Shown here: positions 1 through 10,100 of the stretch, piece by piece
Layout of the letters: each line of letters opens with the position of its first letter
Numbering within the stretch: the first letter of the stretch is position 1
Assembly (NCBI GenBank): GCA_947304115.1
Contig: CAMZAE010000006.1
Span: forward strand, 1 to 64,000
Source of the DNA: an uncultured Prevotellaceae bacterium
GTDB lineage: Bacteria; Bacteroidota; Bacteroidia; Bacteroidales; Bacteroidaceae
Direction: 5' to 3'
Length of the DNA: 64,000 bases
Notes under the pieces: generated by a model
Seen by the model: only the letters and a program-made list of their open reading frames with translations
Told to the model about the DNA's origin: nothing
The model's database searches: none
Program-made: the position numbers and the translations under genes

Positions 1-54
1 GAACCAGGAAAGGCAGGACCAGAATCTGCAGTGTTACCATTACACCATAGCCCA
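1..54 (-). tRNA. tRNA-Gln (CTG), cut by window start
   Basis: Minus-strand tRNA whose 5' end lies at position 54. It is identical over the visible part to the complete copy at 74-144, including the acceptor 5' strand TGGGCTA and the anticodon loop TTCTGGT (anticodon CTG). Its 3' part lies outside the window. Confidence 0.85.
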
Positions 55-73
55 GAATGATTGTTCTGAAGTG

Positions 74-144
74 TTGGGCTACCCGGACTCGAACCAGGAA
101 AGGCAGGACCAGAATCTGCAGTGTTACCATTACACCATAGCCCA
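74..144 (-). tRNA. tRNA-Gln (CTG)
   Basis: Complete minus-strand tRNA. The 7-bp acceptor stem TGGGCTA/TAGCCCA closes perfectly and a T-loop GTTCGAGTC is present. The anticodon loop TTCTGGT gives anticodon CTG, which reads the glutamine codon CAG. CCA is not encoded. It lies 19 bases upstream of the truncated copy, so the two are a tandem duplication probably transcribed together from a promoter near 179-207. Confidence 0.9.
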
Positions 145-178
145 ATACATCGCTTGTCCCAATGGACATTTGCGGCTG

Positions 179-207
179 CAAAGTTACAGCTTTTTTATAA
201 ACTCACA
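179..207 (-). promoter_or_regulatory. Bacteroidota-type promoter for the tRNA-Gln pair
   Basis: On the minus strand TAACTTTG (179-186) matches the -7 element TAnnTTTG, with a TTG (205-207) 18 bases upstream as a weak -33 element. Transcription would run into the tRNA at 144. Confidence 0.5.
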
Positions 208-263
208 AGTCTTTATGCAAAAAAAAACTTAAATAATTCCCTTTTCTATGTCATGCTTCCTTA

Positions 264-296
264 TTTTCAACTTTCAACTTTCAACTTTCAACTTTT
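264..296. repeat. 7-bp tandem repeat (CTTTCAA)
   Basis: About four to five copies of the heptamer ctttcaa lie just upstream of the rsfS promoter. Similar simple repeats recur elsewhere in this window, both between and inside genes. Confidence 0.8.
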
Positions 297-301
297 ATTT
301 G

Positions 302-309
302 TACCTTTG
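302..309 (+). promoter_or_regulatory. -7 promoter element for rsfS-ftsH-cdsA
   Basis: TACCTTTG matches the Bacteroidota -7 consensus and lies 38 bases before the rsfS start codon. No good TTTG at -33 is visible; that position is occupied by the heptamer repeat. Confidence 0.55.
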
Positions 310-346
310 CGCCCAATTAGGCACGATACATATATTTATATAGCGA

Positions 347-709
347 ATGAAGAAAAAGAAGAACGAACTGGTCGAGGCCATTGTAGCAGGACTGCAGGAC
401 AAGAAGGGACGCGACATCGTTGTAGCTGACCTTACAGACATTGACGATGCTGTGTGCCGTTATTTCGTCATCTGTTCCGGCGGTTCGCCGCTACAGATAC
501 AGGCTCTCGCACATTCTGTGGGCGAGACTTGCCGCACAAAGGTCGCCGCGAAGCCATTGGCTGTTGACGGCCTGCGCAATGCCGCATGGGTGGCGATGGA
601 CTATGCCGATGTCATCGTACACATCTTCCTGCCTGAACTGCGCTCGTTCTACGACATCGAGCACCTCTGGGCAGATGCCGACCTTCGCCGCATTCCTAAC
701 CTCGACTGA
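347..709 (+). CDS. rsfS: Ribosomal silencing factor RsfS (YbeB/Iojap)
   Basis: 120-aa RsfS-family protein of normal length. The family binds ribosomal protein uL14 and blocks 30S-50S joining when nutrients are scarce. The conserved core is recognisable: DLTDIDDAVCRYFVICSG near residues 28-45, then GLRNAAWVAMDYADVIVHIF around 83-102. The ATG at 347 follows a -7 promoter box and begins a Lys-rich N-terminus. It is the first gene of a tight run with ftsH (12 bases downstream) and cdsA, so the three are probably co-transcribed. Confidence 0.93.
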   Translation: MKKKKNELVEAIVAGLQDKKGRDIVVADLTDIDDAVCRYFVICSGGSPLQIQALAHSVGETCRTKVAAKPLAVDGLRNAAWVAMDYADVIVHIFLPELRSFYDIEHLWADADLRRIPNLD

Positions 710-721
710 CCTCTTTAACCT

Positions 722-2698
722 ATGGACGACAAAAAGAACAAATCAAAGAAAAAGAACAATAGGAACAGGCCGCAGATAAGCCTGACCTGGATATATCTGG
801 TCATTGCCGTCACGTTGGGCTATATGCTGATGAACGGCGACAGCACCCTCCTTTCGGGCACAACCTATCGCAACGCCACCTACAGCCAGTTCAAGAGCTA
901 TGTGGAACAGGGCTATGCCTCCCGAATCATCGTCAACAAGAAGGACGGCTCGCTGCAGATGTACGTCGAGCCAAGCCACATACGCGACGTGTTCAAAGAA
1001 CAAACCGTGAATCAGGGCACACGGCCTTATGTTGTGGTGCAAGTTCCTTCTGCCGACAAACTCGAGGACTTTGTCAGCGAACAGCAGGCACTTGAGAACT
1101 TCAAGGGCGAGATGGAATACCGCCAGGGCGACGATGACTTCATGCACTTCTTCTGGAGCTTCGGTCCGCTCATCCTTATCGTCTTCTTCTGGATATACCT
1201 CATGCGACGCATGGGAGGAGGAGGCGGTAGCGGCGACAGCATCGGGCCGATGGGCATTTTCAATGTCGGCAAGAGCCGCGCCAAGCTCTTTGAAAAAGAC
1301 GAGGACAACAAGGTGACTTTTGCTGATGTTGCAGGCCAGGCTGGTGCAAAACTCGAAGTGCAGGAAATCGTGGAGTTCCTCAAGAACCCCAAGCGATACA
1401 CCGACCTGGGCGGCAAGATACCCAAGGGAGCACTGCTCGTAGGGCCTCCGGGAACAGGTAAGACCCTGCTTGCCAAAGCCGTTGCAGGCGAGGCCGACGT
1501 GCCGTTCTTCAGCATGTCGGGCAGCGACTTCGTGGAGATGTTCGTGGGCGTTGGTGCAAGCCGCGTGCGCGACCTCTTCCGTCAGGCCAAGGAAAAGGCT
1601 CCATGTATCATTTTCATCGATGAAATCGACGCTGTCGGCCGCGCCCGCAGCCGAGGCGTACAGATTGGGGCCAACGACGAGAGGGAAAGCACCCTGAACC
1701 AGCTCCTCACAGAGATGGACGGCTTCGGCACCAACAGCGGTGTCATCATCATGGCAGCCACCAACCGTGCCGACATCCTCGACAAGGCGCTGCTGCGTGC
1801 AGGACGTTTCGACCGCCAGATACATGTGGACTTGCCCGACGTGAGCGAGCGCAAGGAAATCTTCATGGTTCACCTGAAGCCTATCAAAACCGATGCATCG
1901 CTCGATATCGATTTCCTGGCCCGACAGACACCAGGGTTCAGCGGTGCCGACATCGCCAATGTCTGCAACGAGGCGGCCCTCATCGCTGCCAGAGGCGGCA
2001 AGAAGGCCGTTGACAAAGACGACTTCCTCGCTGCCGTGGACCGCATCATCGGCGGCTTGGAGAAGAAGAACAAGGTGATGACGGCCGAGGAGAAACGCAC
2101 CATCGCCCTCCACGAGGCAGGTCACGCCACCATCAGTTGGCTGCTTAGGTATGCCAACCCGCTCGTCAAAGTGACCATCGTGCCAAGAGGCCGTGCCCTC
2201 GGTGCCGCCTGGTATCTGCCCGAAGAACGCCAGATAACGACACGCGAACAGATGCTCGACGAGATGTGCGCAACACTTGGCGGCCGCGCGGCAGAGGAAC
2301 TCTTCTGCGGACAAATCAGCAGTGGCGCGATGAACGACTTGGAGCGCGTCACGAAGCAGGCATACAGCATGATAACCTATATGGGCATGAGCGACAAACT
2401 GCCCAACCTCTGCTACTACGACAATCAGGAGTACGGCTTCCAGCGTCCCTATTCCGAAGCCACCGCACAACTCATCGACGAGGAGACTAAGAAGATGATT
2501 GCCGAGCAATATGCCCGGGCAAAAGACATCCTGAGCAAGAATGCAGAAGGCCATGCAGCGCTCGCCCAGTTGCTCGTCGAGCGCGAGGTCATCTTCGCCG
2601 AGGATGTGGAGCGCATCTTCGGTCCCCGCCCCTGGACAAGCCGGACAGATGAGCTTTTGGAAGACCAACCCGCAGAGAATACCGATGCCTCGCAATAA
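722..2698 (+). CDS. ftsH: ATP-dependent zinc metalloprotease FtsH
   Basis: 658-aa membrane-anchored AAA+ protease that degrades misfolded membrane and regulatory proteins. A Lys-rich N-terminus is followed by TM1 (about 21-40), a periplasmic segment and TM2 (about 139-160), then a Gly-rich linker. The Walker A GPPGTGKT is at 241-248, the Walker B IIFIDEID and second-region-of-homology [21 protein letters not shown] follow, and the zinc site HEAGH is at 464-468. The acidic C-terminal tail is usual. It lies between rsfS and cdsA; the 35-base gap to cdsA suggests one operon. Confidence 0.98.
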   Translation: MDDKKNKSKKKNNRNRPQISLTWIYLVIAVTLGYMLMNGDSTLLSGTTYRNATYSQFKSYVEQGYASRIIVNKKDGSLQMYVEPSHIRDVFKEQTVNQGTRPYVVVQVPSADKLEDFVSEQQALENFKGEMEYRQGDDDFMHFFWSFGPLILIVFFWIYLMRRMGGGGGSGDSIGPMGIFNVGKSRAKLFEKDEDNKVTFADVAGQAGAKLEVQEIVEFLKNPKRYTDLGGKIPKGALLVGPPGTGKTLLAKAVAGEADVPFFSMSGSDFVEMFVGVGASRVRDLFRQAKEKAPCIIFIDEIDAVGRARSRGVQIGANDERESTLNQLLTEMDGFGTNSGVIIMAATNRADILDKALLRAGRFDRQIHVDLPDVSERKEIFMVHLKPIKTDASLDIDFLARQTPGFSGADIANVCNEAALIAARGGKKAVDKDDFLAAVDRIIGGLEKKNKVMTAEEKRTIALHEAGHATISWLLRYANPLVKVTIVPRGRALGAAWYLPEERQITTREQMLDEMCATLGGRAAEELFCGQISSGAMNDLERVTKQAYSMITYMGMSDKLPNLCYYDNQEYGFQRPYSEATAQLIDEETKKMIAEQYARAKDILSKNAEGHAALAQLLVEREVIFAEDVERIFGPRPWTSRTDELLEDQPAENTDASQ

Positions 2699-2733
2699 TG
2701 AGATAACGATATGACGTTATAACGAAAAGAATT

Positions 2734-3576
2734 ATGAAGAACCTCATCATCCGCGCCCTGACCGGCGCCGTCTATGTGCTGCTGCTCGTCGGCTGCACTG
2801 TCTATAGTCCCGTCAGTGCCTTCTTCTTTTTTGCCATCGTTGCAGCAGCAACGCTTTGGGAGTTCGGCACACTGATGAACACGTACATCGGAGCCAAGAT
2901 GCCCCGCCCCATCAATGCAATGGCAGGACTTGTGCTTGTGGCGGCCGTTTGGCTCAGTGCCATCGCCAGCCCGCAGACGGCACAAATGTTCGCCCTCTAC
3001 GGCTTGCTGAACCTCTATATCATCATCAGCGCACTCTATCGCTGCAGCCAAAAGCCACTCAAAGACTGGGCACTCTGCCTTGCCTCGCAACTCTACATTG
3101 CCCTGCCCTTCGCCCTGCTGCCACTGCTCAGCATCGTCTATGACGCAGGGACTGGCACCTTGGCATACAATTGGATTTATCCGCTCGCCCTCTTCATCTT
3201 CCTTTGGGTGAACGACACCTTCGCCTACCTTTGCGGATGCTCGCTGCAAAAGTACATCCCAGCCAAACTCTTCCCCCGCATCTCGCCCAAGAAGTCATGG
3301 ATAGGCAGCATCGGCGGCGGACTCTTCACCCTTTTGGCTTCGGTTATCATCTGGTGGTGGCAGCCAGAAACAATGCCCCTGGAGCGCTGGCTTGGCTTTG
3401 CCCTCGTTGTCATCTTATTCGGCACATGGGGCGACCTCGTGGAGAGCCTCATCAAACGTCAGCTTGGCATCAAGGACAGCGGCAACGTACTTCCAGGCCA
3501 CGGCGGTATGCTCGACCGCTTCGACAGTGCCCTGCTCGTCATCCCGGCCTCTGTCATCTATTTCATACTGACATAA
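2734..3576 (+). CDS. cdsA: Phosphatidate cytidylyltransferase (CDP-diacylglycerol synthase)
   Basis: 280-aa polytopic inner-membrane enzyme that makes CDP-diacylglycerol from phosphatidate and CTP, the branch point of phospholipid synthesis. The family signature is at the C-terminal end: SPKKSWIGSIGG (about 187-198), then DSGNVLPGHGGMLDRFDS near 246-263, which supplies the metal-binding Asp residues. About seven hydrophobic helices precede it. It ends convergent with trkH; a short G5/C4 hairpin (3577-3597) lies between them and may terminate both. Confidence 0.95.
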   Translation: MKNLIIRALTGAVYVLLLVGCTVYSPVSAFFFFAIVAAATLWEFGTLMNTYIGAKMPRPINAMAGLVLVAAVWLSAIASPQTAQMFALYGLLNLYIIISALYRCSQKPLKDWALCLASQLYIALPFALLPLLSIVYDAGTGTLAYNWIYPLALFIFLWVNDTFAYLCGCSLQKYIPAKLFPRISPKKSWIGSIGGGLFTLLASVIIWWWQPETMPLERWLGFALVVILFGTWGDLVESLIKRQLGIKDSGNVLPGHGGMLDRFDSALLVIPASVIYFILT

Positions 3577-3606
3577 GGGGGACGCTTTTTCCCCGTAGCA
3601 AGACAA

Positions 3607-5079
3607 TCACTTCCTGTCCTTCCAGTAATTGGGCATGAGGAGGAAGAGGACGGTGAAGATTTCCAGACGTCCGATGAGCATGTAGGCGCTCATAAGCCAT
3701 TTGCCGGAAGCCGGAACGTGGGCAAAGGTGCTGGCTGGGCCTGTGGAACCTGTGGCCGGGCCGACATTGCTCAACATGCTGATACTGCTGCCAAGCGCGG
3801 TATCGACATCGGCTCCAAGAAGCGAATGGCAAGTCATGGCTATCACCACCAAAAAGATATAAATAAAGATAAAGGACAGGGCCTGGCGCACTTTATTGTC
3901 GGGCACTATCTGCTTTCCGATGCGCACACCAAGCACGGCTCTGGGATGCAGCATCAGGATGAGTTCGTTGAAGACGCTCTTTGCGCAAATCACAATGCGA
4001 ATGACCTTTATGCCGCCTGCCGTGCTGCCTGCACAAGCGCCTATCGCCATGAGGACGACTGTCGGCATCCAGAACGATTCGCCCCAAGCCACATAGTCGA
4101 ACTTCTGGGCCGAGAAGCCGGTACTCGTCGCCACGCTGCTCACATGGAAGAGCGCCGTGCGGAAGGTCTCTTCAAAGCCTTTTGGCAAGAGGTCGATGGC
4201 TCTCTCTGGCACACGGGCGAAGTAAAAGAGCAACATGAAACCCACGACTGCGAAGCCAATATAAGCAAGGAAGGCGCGCACCTCCTCATTGGTGAAGAGT
4301 ACGCGGCTGCGACGTATTGTCATGTAGTAGTAGAGCGAGAAGTTGATGCTGCTGACTATCATAAACACGCTGGCCACATATTCTATATAGCTGCTGTGGA
4401 AGTAGGCCATACTCTGCGAATGTGTGCTGAAGCCGCCTGTCGCGATGGTGGTGAAGGAGTGGCAGACGGCGTCATAGAGGTTCATCGGCCCAAGCCAATA
4501 GAGGAAGGCACAAGCTGTGGTCAGCACAAGGTAGATGAGCAGCACACGGCGAGCCGTTGCCCCTATCTTCGGCCGCAACTTGTCGAGTCCCAAGCCTGTG
4601 ACTTCGGCAGAGTAGATGTTGCTGTTCTTCATCTCATAGACGGGGATGAGGGCAAAAGAGAATACGACGATGCCGAGGCCGCCTATCCATTGTGTGATGG
4701 CTCGCCAGAAAAGCAGGCACTTGGGCAAGGTGTCTATCTCGTCCAAACAGGTTGCACCTGTCGTAGTGAAGCCGCTCATCGTCTCAAAAAAGGCACTGGC
4801 TACGTCCATGTCTGTCAGGCAGAGATACGGCACCATTCCTACGATGGAAAAGACAATCCAGGAGAGTGCGACCACAAGGAAATTGTCGGCTCTGCGCATC
4901 CGCTTGTTCTCCCCCCGACGGCTTAACAGGATACAGAACGAACCGAGGGCTATCGTGCCCAGAGCCGTGAGCAGGAAGCAGTGCCATCCCTTCTCTCCAT
5001 TGAAAAGAGCGACCGCCATAGAGAGCAACAAGAAGAAGCTCTCCATGATGATGAGTATGCCGAGAATGCCTTTCTTCAA
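3607..5079 (-). CDS. trkH: TrkH/KtrB-family potassium uptake protein
   Basis: 490-aa membrane protein of the Trk/Ktr potassium transporter superfamily. Four pore-loop repeats are visible: ETMSGFTTTGATCLDEID, HSFTTIATGGFSTH, GSTAGGIKVIR and the last near SMLSNVGPATG, each with the selectivity-filter glycine context. A cytosolic TrkA/KtrA-type partner would be expected but none is adjacent. It starts 13 bases after nadB ends on the same strand, so the two could share a transcript even though their functions differ. Confidence 0.92.
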   Translation of the reverse strand: MKKGILGILIIMESFFLLLSMAVALFNGEKGWHCFLLTALGTIALGSFCILLSRRGENKRMRRADNFLVVALSWIVFSIVGMVPYLCLTDMDVASAFFETMSGFTTTGATCLDEIDTLPKCLLFWRAITQWIGGLGIVVFSFALIPVYEMKNSNIYSAEVTGLGLDKLRPKIGATARRVLLIYLVLTTACAFLYWLGPMNLYDAVCHSFTTIATGGFSTHSQSMAYFHSSYIEYVASVFMIVSSINFSLYYYMTIRRSRVLFTNEEVRAFLAYIGFAVVGFMLLFYFARVPERAIDLLPKGFEETFRTALFHVSSVATSTGFSAQKFDYVAWGESFWMPTVVLMAIGACAGSTAGGIKVIRIVICAKSVFNELILMLHPRAVLGVRIGKQIVPDNKVRQALSFIFIYIFLVVIAMTCHSLLGADVDTALGSSISMLSNVGPATGSTGPASTFAHVPASGKWLMSAYMLIGRLEIFTVLFLLMPNYWKDRK

Positions 5080-5091
5080 CTCTTTAACCTT

Positions 5092-6696
5092 TTAACTCTT
5101 TAACTTTTCACCTTTGTCCAGCGCGTGCTTTGCGTAGTCGATGGTATAGTGGAGGCCGCGGCTTTCCTTGCGCTCCAGCGCCTGGCGGGTGATGAGATAG
5201 CCCACGTTTATCATGTTGCGAAGCTCGCAGATGTCCTTGGTGGGCTTCACGCGCTTGAAGAGGTGTTCGGTCTCTTCGTAGAGGAGGTCGAGGCGTTCCC
5301 AGGCACGGTGCAGGCGGAGGTCGCTGCGGACGATGCCCACGTAGGTTGACATGATTTGGTTCACCTCCTTGACGTCCTGGGCGATGAGCACCTTCTCCTC
5401 ATTCGACATCGTGCCCTCGTCGTTCCACTCCGGCACCTTGTCGTTGAAGTCGTACCTGTCGATAACCTCCAGCGAGTGCTTGGCTGCGGCATCGGCATAG
5501 ACGACGGCCTCGATGAGCGAGTTGCTTGCCAGGCGGTTGCCGCCATGAAGTCCTGTACAGGAACACTCGCCAACGGCATAGAGCCTGCGGATGCTGCTCT
5601 GCCCGTCCAAATCGACCTTGATGCCACCGCACATATAGTGGGCGCTGGGAGCGACGGGAATGTACTGCTTGGTGATGTCGATGCCGATGCTGAGGCACTT
5701 GGCGTAGATGTTCGGGAAGTGGTGCTTGGTCTCCTCCGCGTCCTTGTGCGTCACGTCAAGGCAGACGTGGTCGAGGCCGTGTATCTTCATCTCGCGGTCT
5801 ATGGCACGCGCCACGATGTCGCGGGGAGCAAGGGACAGACGCTCGTCGTACTTCTGCATAAACTCCTCGCCGTTTGGCAGACGCAGGATGCCTCCGTAGC
5901 CGCGCATCGCCTCGGTGATGAGGTAGGCGGGATGTGTCTCCTGGGGATTATAGAGCACCGTCGGGTGGAACTGTACGAACTCCATGTCCTTCACCTTGCC
6001 CTTGGCGCGATAGACCATCGCGATGCCGTCGCCGGTCGCAATGTTCGGGTTTGAGGTAGTGGCATAGATGGCTCCTGTGCCGCCTGTCGCCATCAAGGTG
6101 ACTTTGCTCAGGTAGGTATCCACCTTGCCTGTCTTGGGATTGAGGACGTAGGCGCCGTAGCACTCGATGTCGGGAGTGCGCCTTGTCACCCGGATGCCAA
6201 GGTGGTGCTGGGTGATGATTTCGACGGCAAAGTGGTTCTCCAGCACTTCGATGTTAGGGTTATGGCGGACCGCCTCCATGAGGCCGCGCTGTATCTCGGC
6301 TCCGGTATCATCGGCATGGTGCAGGATTCGGAATTCCGAGTGGCCGCCCTCGCGGTGCAAGTCGAACTCGCCGTCCTCCTTCTTGTCGAAGTTCACGCCC
6401 CATTGCACAAGGTCTCTGATACCTTTGGGGGCATTGCGCACCACCTGCTCTACGGCCGCCGGATCGCTGATGTAGTCACCCGCTATCATCGTGTCCTCGA
6501 TGTGCTTCTCGAAGTTATCCACCAGCAGGTTTGTTACCGAAGCAATACCGCCCTGAGCCTTGGCTGTATTGGCCTCTTCGAGGGTTGTCTTGCAGATGAG
6601 CACGACCTTTCCCTTGCCAGCATTTGCCACCTTCAGGGCATAGCTCATGCCTGCCACACCGCTACCTATAACCAGGAATTCACACTTCTTTATCAT
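5092..6696 (-). CDS. nadB: L-aspartate oxidase NadB
   Basis: 534-aa flavoprotein that oxidises L-aspartate to iminoaspartate in the first step of de novo NAD synthesis. The FAD-binding GSGVAG is at residues 11-16. The substrate-site segments EGGHSEFRILHHADDTG and HGGNRLASNSLIEAVVYA mark the succinate dehydrogenase/fumarate reductase flavoprotein fold, and the C-terminal helical domain carries ALERKESRGLHYTIDY. The partner enzyme NadA is encoded 29 kb away at 35675, so the pathway is split. A -7 box lies at 6730-6737. Confidence 0.96.
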   Translation of the reverse strand: MIKKCEFLVIGSGVAGMSYALKVANAGKGKVVLICKTTLEEANTAKAQGGIASVTNLLVDNFEKHIEDTMIAGDYISDPAAVEQVVRNAPKGIRDLVQWGVNFDKKEDGEFDLHREGGHSEFRILHHADDTGAEIQRGLMEAVRHNPNIEVLENHFAVEIITQHHLGIRVTRRTPDIECYGAYVLNPKTGKVDTYLSKVTLMATGGTGAIYATTSNPNIATGDGIAMVYRAKGKVKDMEFVQFHPTVLYNPQETHPAYLITEAMRGYGGILRLPNGEEFMQKYDERLSLAPRDIVARAIDREMKIHGLDHVCLDVTHKDAEETKHHFPNIYAKCLSIGIDITKQYIPVAPSAHYMCGGIKVDLDGQSSIRRLYAVGECSCTGLHGGNRLASNSLIEAVVYADAAAKHSLEVIDRYDFNDKVPEWNDEGTMSNEEKVLIAQDVKEVNQIMSTYVGIVRSDLRLHRAWERLDLLYEETEHLFKRVKPTKDICELRNMINVGYLITRQALERKESRGLHYTIDYAKHALDKGEKLKS

Positions 6697-6729
6697 CGTT
6701 TCTATAGACTTTATACGTAATTATGGCGC

Positions 6730-6759
6730 AAAGTTACGATTATGCGAGCATAATACAAA
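6730..6759 (-). promoter_or_regulatory. Promoter of nadB
   Basis: On the minus strand TAACTTTG (6730-6737) with a TTTG at 6756-6759 and an 18-base spacer fits the Bacteroidota promoter. The nadB ATG lies 34 bases downstream. Confidence 0.65.
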
Positions 6760-6899
6760 ACGAAAGGCTGTTTTTTTGTCATTATCGTCAAGCTTTAGTT
6801 TGAACTCACACCTGTTGTCAATGTAGAAACTTCAAATTCCCTGTTGCCAAATTCAACGTGGCACACAGAGAAAAGCCACAGAGCGAACAGAATTCTTTA

Positions 6900-6977
6900 T
6901 TTTACGACGTAAATTGTACAAATTACGACGTGAAATATACAAATTACGACGCAAAACGTACAATTTACGTCGTAAAA
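6900..6977. repeat. Array of four ~21-bp units with 20-bp perfect terminal inverted repeats
   Basis: Four copies of a unit built on the palindrome TTACGACGTAA occur at about 21-bp spacing. The outermost 20 bases (6900-6919 and 6958-6977) are exact reverse complements. The array lies in the 430-base gap between the divergent nadB and metH. The rest of that gap is AT-rich sequence with the two promoters and no convincing gene. It could be a phased operator array or a mobile palindrome. Confidence 0.75.
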
Positions 6978-7086
6978 CGAAGAATATGAAATACGGCAAC
7001 GACTTTCTCCCTGCGAAGAGACAGGGTTTTATGTGCAGAAACAGCGATTTTTTCTGTCTGTGAAACAAAGAAAACCTTTTTTTTTT

Positions 7087-7117
7087 TTTGCATTCCGCTT
7101 GCTTCTTCGTACCTTTG
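7087..7117 (+). promoter_or_regulatory. Consensus promoter of metH
   Basis: TTTG (7087-7090), a 19-base spacer and TACCTTTG (7110-7117) make a perfect Bacteroidota promoter. Only nine bases separate the -7 box from the metH ATG at 7127, so the mRNA should be leaderless or nearly so. This also decides against the upstream TTG start at 7088, which falls inside the -33 element. Confidence 0.8.
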
Positions 7118-7126
7118 CAGCCAGAA

Positions 7127-10100
7127 ATGGAACAGGCGTTTAAGGAAATAAGGGATTGTCTCGAGAAGCGCATCCTGATAATGGACGGCGCGATGGGCAC
7201 GAGGATACAGGCTTTCGGACTGCCTGCAGAATGTTTCCATCGGGAGAGATTTGAGGGCTGGCGCGTGTCGCTCGTCGGCAACAATGATGTTCTGTGCCTG
7301 ACCGCGCCGGAAGTCATTGCCGACATTCATCGTCTTTACATTGAAGCCGGTGCCGACATCATTGCCACCAACACCTTTTCCTCCAACCGCATCAGCCAGC
7401 AGGAATACCATTGCAGTGACTTTGCGAGCGAGATGGCTCGCGAAGGTGCCCGCATCGCACGACAGGTGGCCGACACCTCTGGTAGGAAGATCTGGGTGGC
7501 TGGTTCTATGGGGCCGACGTCGAAATCCCTCACCCTTTCGTCCGATTTGGGAAAAGGCTTTGCAAGGCCGCTCACCTTCGACGACATGGCTGCGGCATAC
7601 GAAGAACAGGCGGAAGCTTTGTTGGAAGGCGGGGCCGACATCCTACTCCTGGAAACATGCTACGATGCCCTCAACACGAAGGCCGCCCTCTATGCCATCC
7701 AACGACTTAACGAGCGGTTTCATCGGGAAATTCCGGTTATGGTATCGGTGACAATCAATGACCGAAGCGGCCGCACTCTGACTGGACAGACGCTCGAGGC
7801 ATTCTACATTAGCATCAGCCACTATCCACATCTGCTCAGCTTCGGACTCAACTGCTCCTTCGGCGTGACCGACCTCCGCTCCTTCGTCGAACAACTCTCT
7901 GCCCGCATCCCCTTGCCGATTTCGCTGTACCCAAACGCCGGTCTGCCCAACCAGATGGGCGAATACGAGGAACTGCCCGACTATACGGCACACCATCTCC
8001 GGCAGATGGCCGAAGCAGGACTCATCAACATCGCCGGTGGCTGCTGCGGCACAGACGAGCATCACATCAAAGCTATCAGCAAGGCCCTGAAAGATGTCAA
8101 GCCAAGAATCGTGCCGAGTCCAGACAACAAGCTTTGGGTTTCTGGCTTGGAACCGCTCTTGATTGACCGCGAGACACAGAACTTCACGAATGTCGGGGAG
8201 CGCACAAATGTGGCTGGCTCACGTAAATTTGCCCGTCTCATCGCAGAAAAACAATACAGTGAAGCCCTCTCCGTGGCACGAAGCCAGATAGAGGGCGGGG
8301 CAACGGTCATCGACATCAATATGGACGATGCAATGCTCGACAGCCGTCTTGAGATGCAGACCTTCTGCCAACACATCAACGGAGATCCCGCTGTAGGACG
8401 GGCCGTACTGATGATCGACAGCAGCGACTGGCCTACAATCCTCGCGGGACTGAAGAACGCACCAGGCAAATGCATCGTCAACTCCATTAGCTTAAAAGGC
8501 GGAGAGCCTGATTTCATCGCCAAAGCACAAGAATTACAACGTTTGGGTGCCGCTGTGGTTGTGATGGCCTTCGACGAGGAGGGACAGGCCACGACCTACG
8601 AGCGCAAGACAGCTATTGCGCAGCGAGCCTATGGCTTGCTGACTGGCATCGGGTTCCCGCCTCAAGACATCATCTTCGACGTCAATATCCTCTCCGTCGG
8701 CACGGGCATCAAGGAACATCAGGCATACGCCGTCGATTTCATCCGTGCTGTGCATTGGATAAAAGAAAACCTGCCCTTCTCGAAGACAAGCGGCGGCGTG
8801 AGCAACCTCTCCTTTGCCTTCCGGGGAAATAACAAAGTAAGGGAAGCCATGCACTCGGTGTTCCTCTACCATGCCATCCGCGCAGGCCTCGACATGGCAA
8901 TCGTCAACCCGTCGATGCTCCAGGTGTATGACGACATCGAACCCCTTCTGCTCCGAGCCGTCGAGGACGTCGTGCTGAACACCGACGACGAAACGACGGA
9001 GAGGCTCCTCTCTGTTAGCGAAGAACTAAGAACGAAGAATGAAGAATCAACGTTACCTGCATCTTCCAGTGGTAAACCTGATTCTTCATTCTTCACTCTT
9101 CATTCTTCATTAACAATTGAGGAGCGTCTGAAGTACGCCCTCACCAAAGGCGACAGCAGTCATCTGACGGAAGACGTTCCCGAGGCACTTGCCAAGTACG
9201 GGCAGCCTATCAATGTCATCGAAGGGCCTCTCATGCAGGCAATGGAGCACATCGGCACGTTGTTTGGCGAAGGAAAGATGTTCCTGCCGCAAGTTGTGCG
9301 CTCGGCTCAGGTTATGAAGGACGCTGTGGCGATTCTCCAGCCGTACATCGATGCCTCGGACGAAGCAAAGGGCAACAAGGAGAAGCACTGTGTGGTGCTT
9401 GCCACAGCCAACGGTGATGTGCACGACATCGGCAAAAACATCGTTGGAATCGTGCTTTCCTGCAACGGCTTCGAGGTGATTGACCTTGGCGTCATGGTGC
9501 CTTGTGAGAAGATTTTGGAGGCGGTAAGAGAGCAGCATCCTGTCCTTGTCGGCATCAGCGGCTTGATAACACCGTCGTTGAAGGAGATGGAGAAACTTTG
9601 CGAGACCTTCCAAAGAGAGCAGCTTGATGTGCCCATTCTGGTGGGCGGAGCAACGACTTCTGCCGTTCACACAGCAGTGAAACTGGCACCACTCTACGAC
9701 GGCCTTGTCATCTATGGCGGCGATGCCTCGCAAACCTCCGTGCTGGCAAAGCGCCTGACATCTAATTTCACCCATTTCATCGAGCAAACAAAAACAGAAC
9801 AAAAACAGATTCGCGATGCCTACAACGAGCATCATGCACCCCTGACACCTTATCAGGAAGCCAACAGAATAAATTCACCCCTTCTTCACTCTACATCCCT
9901 CAATCCTTACTTCGACACAAAGGCGGCGGCAAATTCTTCATACTTAATTCTTCATTCTTCATTAGATAAATATGTTGACTGGCGGATGTTCCTGCTGTTT
10001 TGGGGTTTCAAGGGCGAAACTCTGCCGCAACTTCTTGTCAACCCCGAAGCAGAGAAAACACTGCGCAACGGCAAGCAATACCTTGAGGAAGCAATGCGGG

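Noticed and set aside
743-2695. 650-residue open frame antisense to ftsH
   Set aside because: It mirrors the ftsH codon pattern on the other strand, has a Cys/His-rich nonsense composition and no domain; ftsH is unmistakable here.
3718-4926. 402-residue open frame antisense to trkH
   Set aside because: It is a shadow of the trkH codons with no recognisable motif and no promoter.
6900-6977. Short CRISPR-like array
   Set aside because: Units diverge, there are no unique spacers of constant length, and no cas genes are near. A palindromic operator or repeat array fits better.
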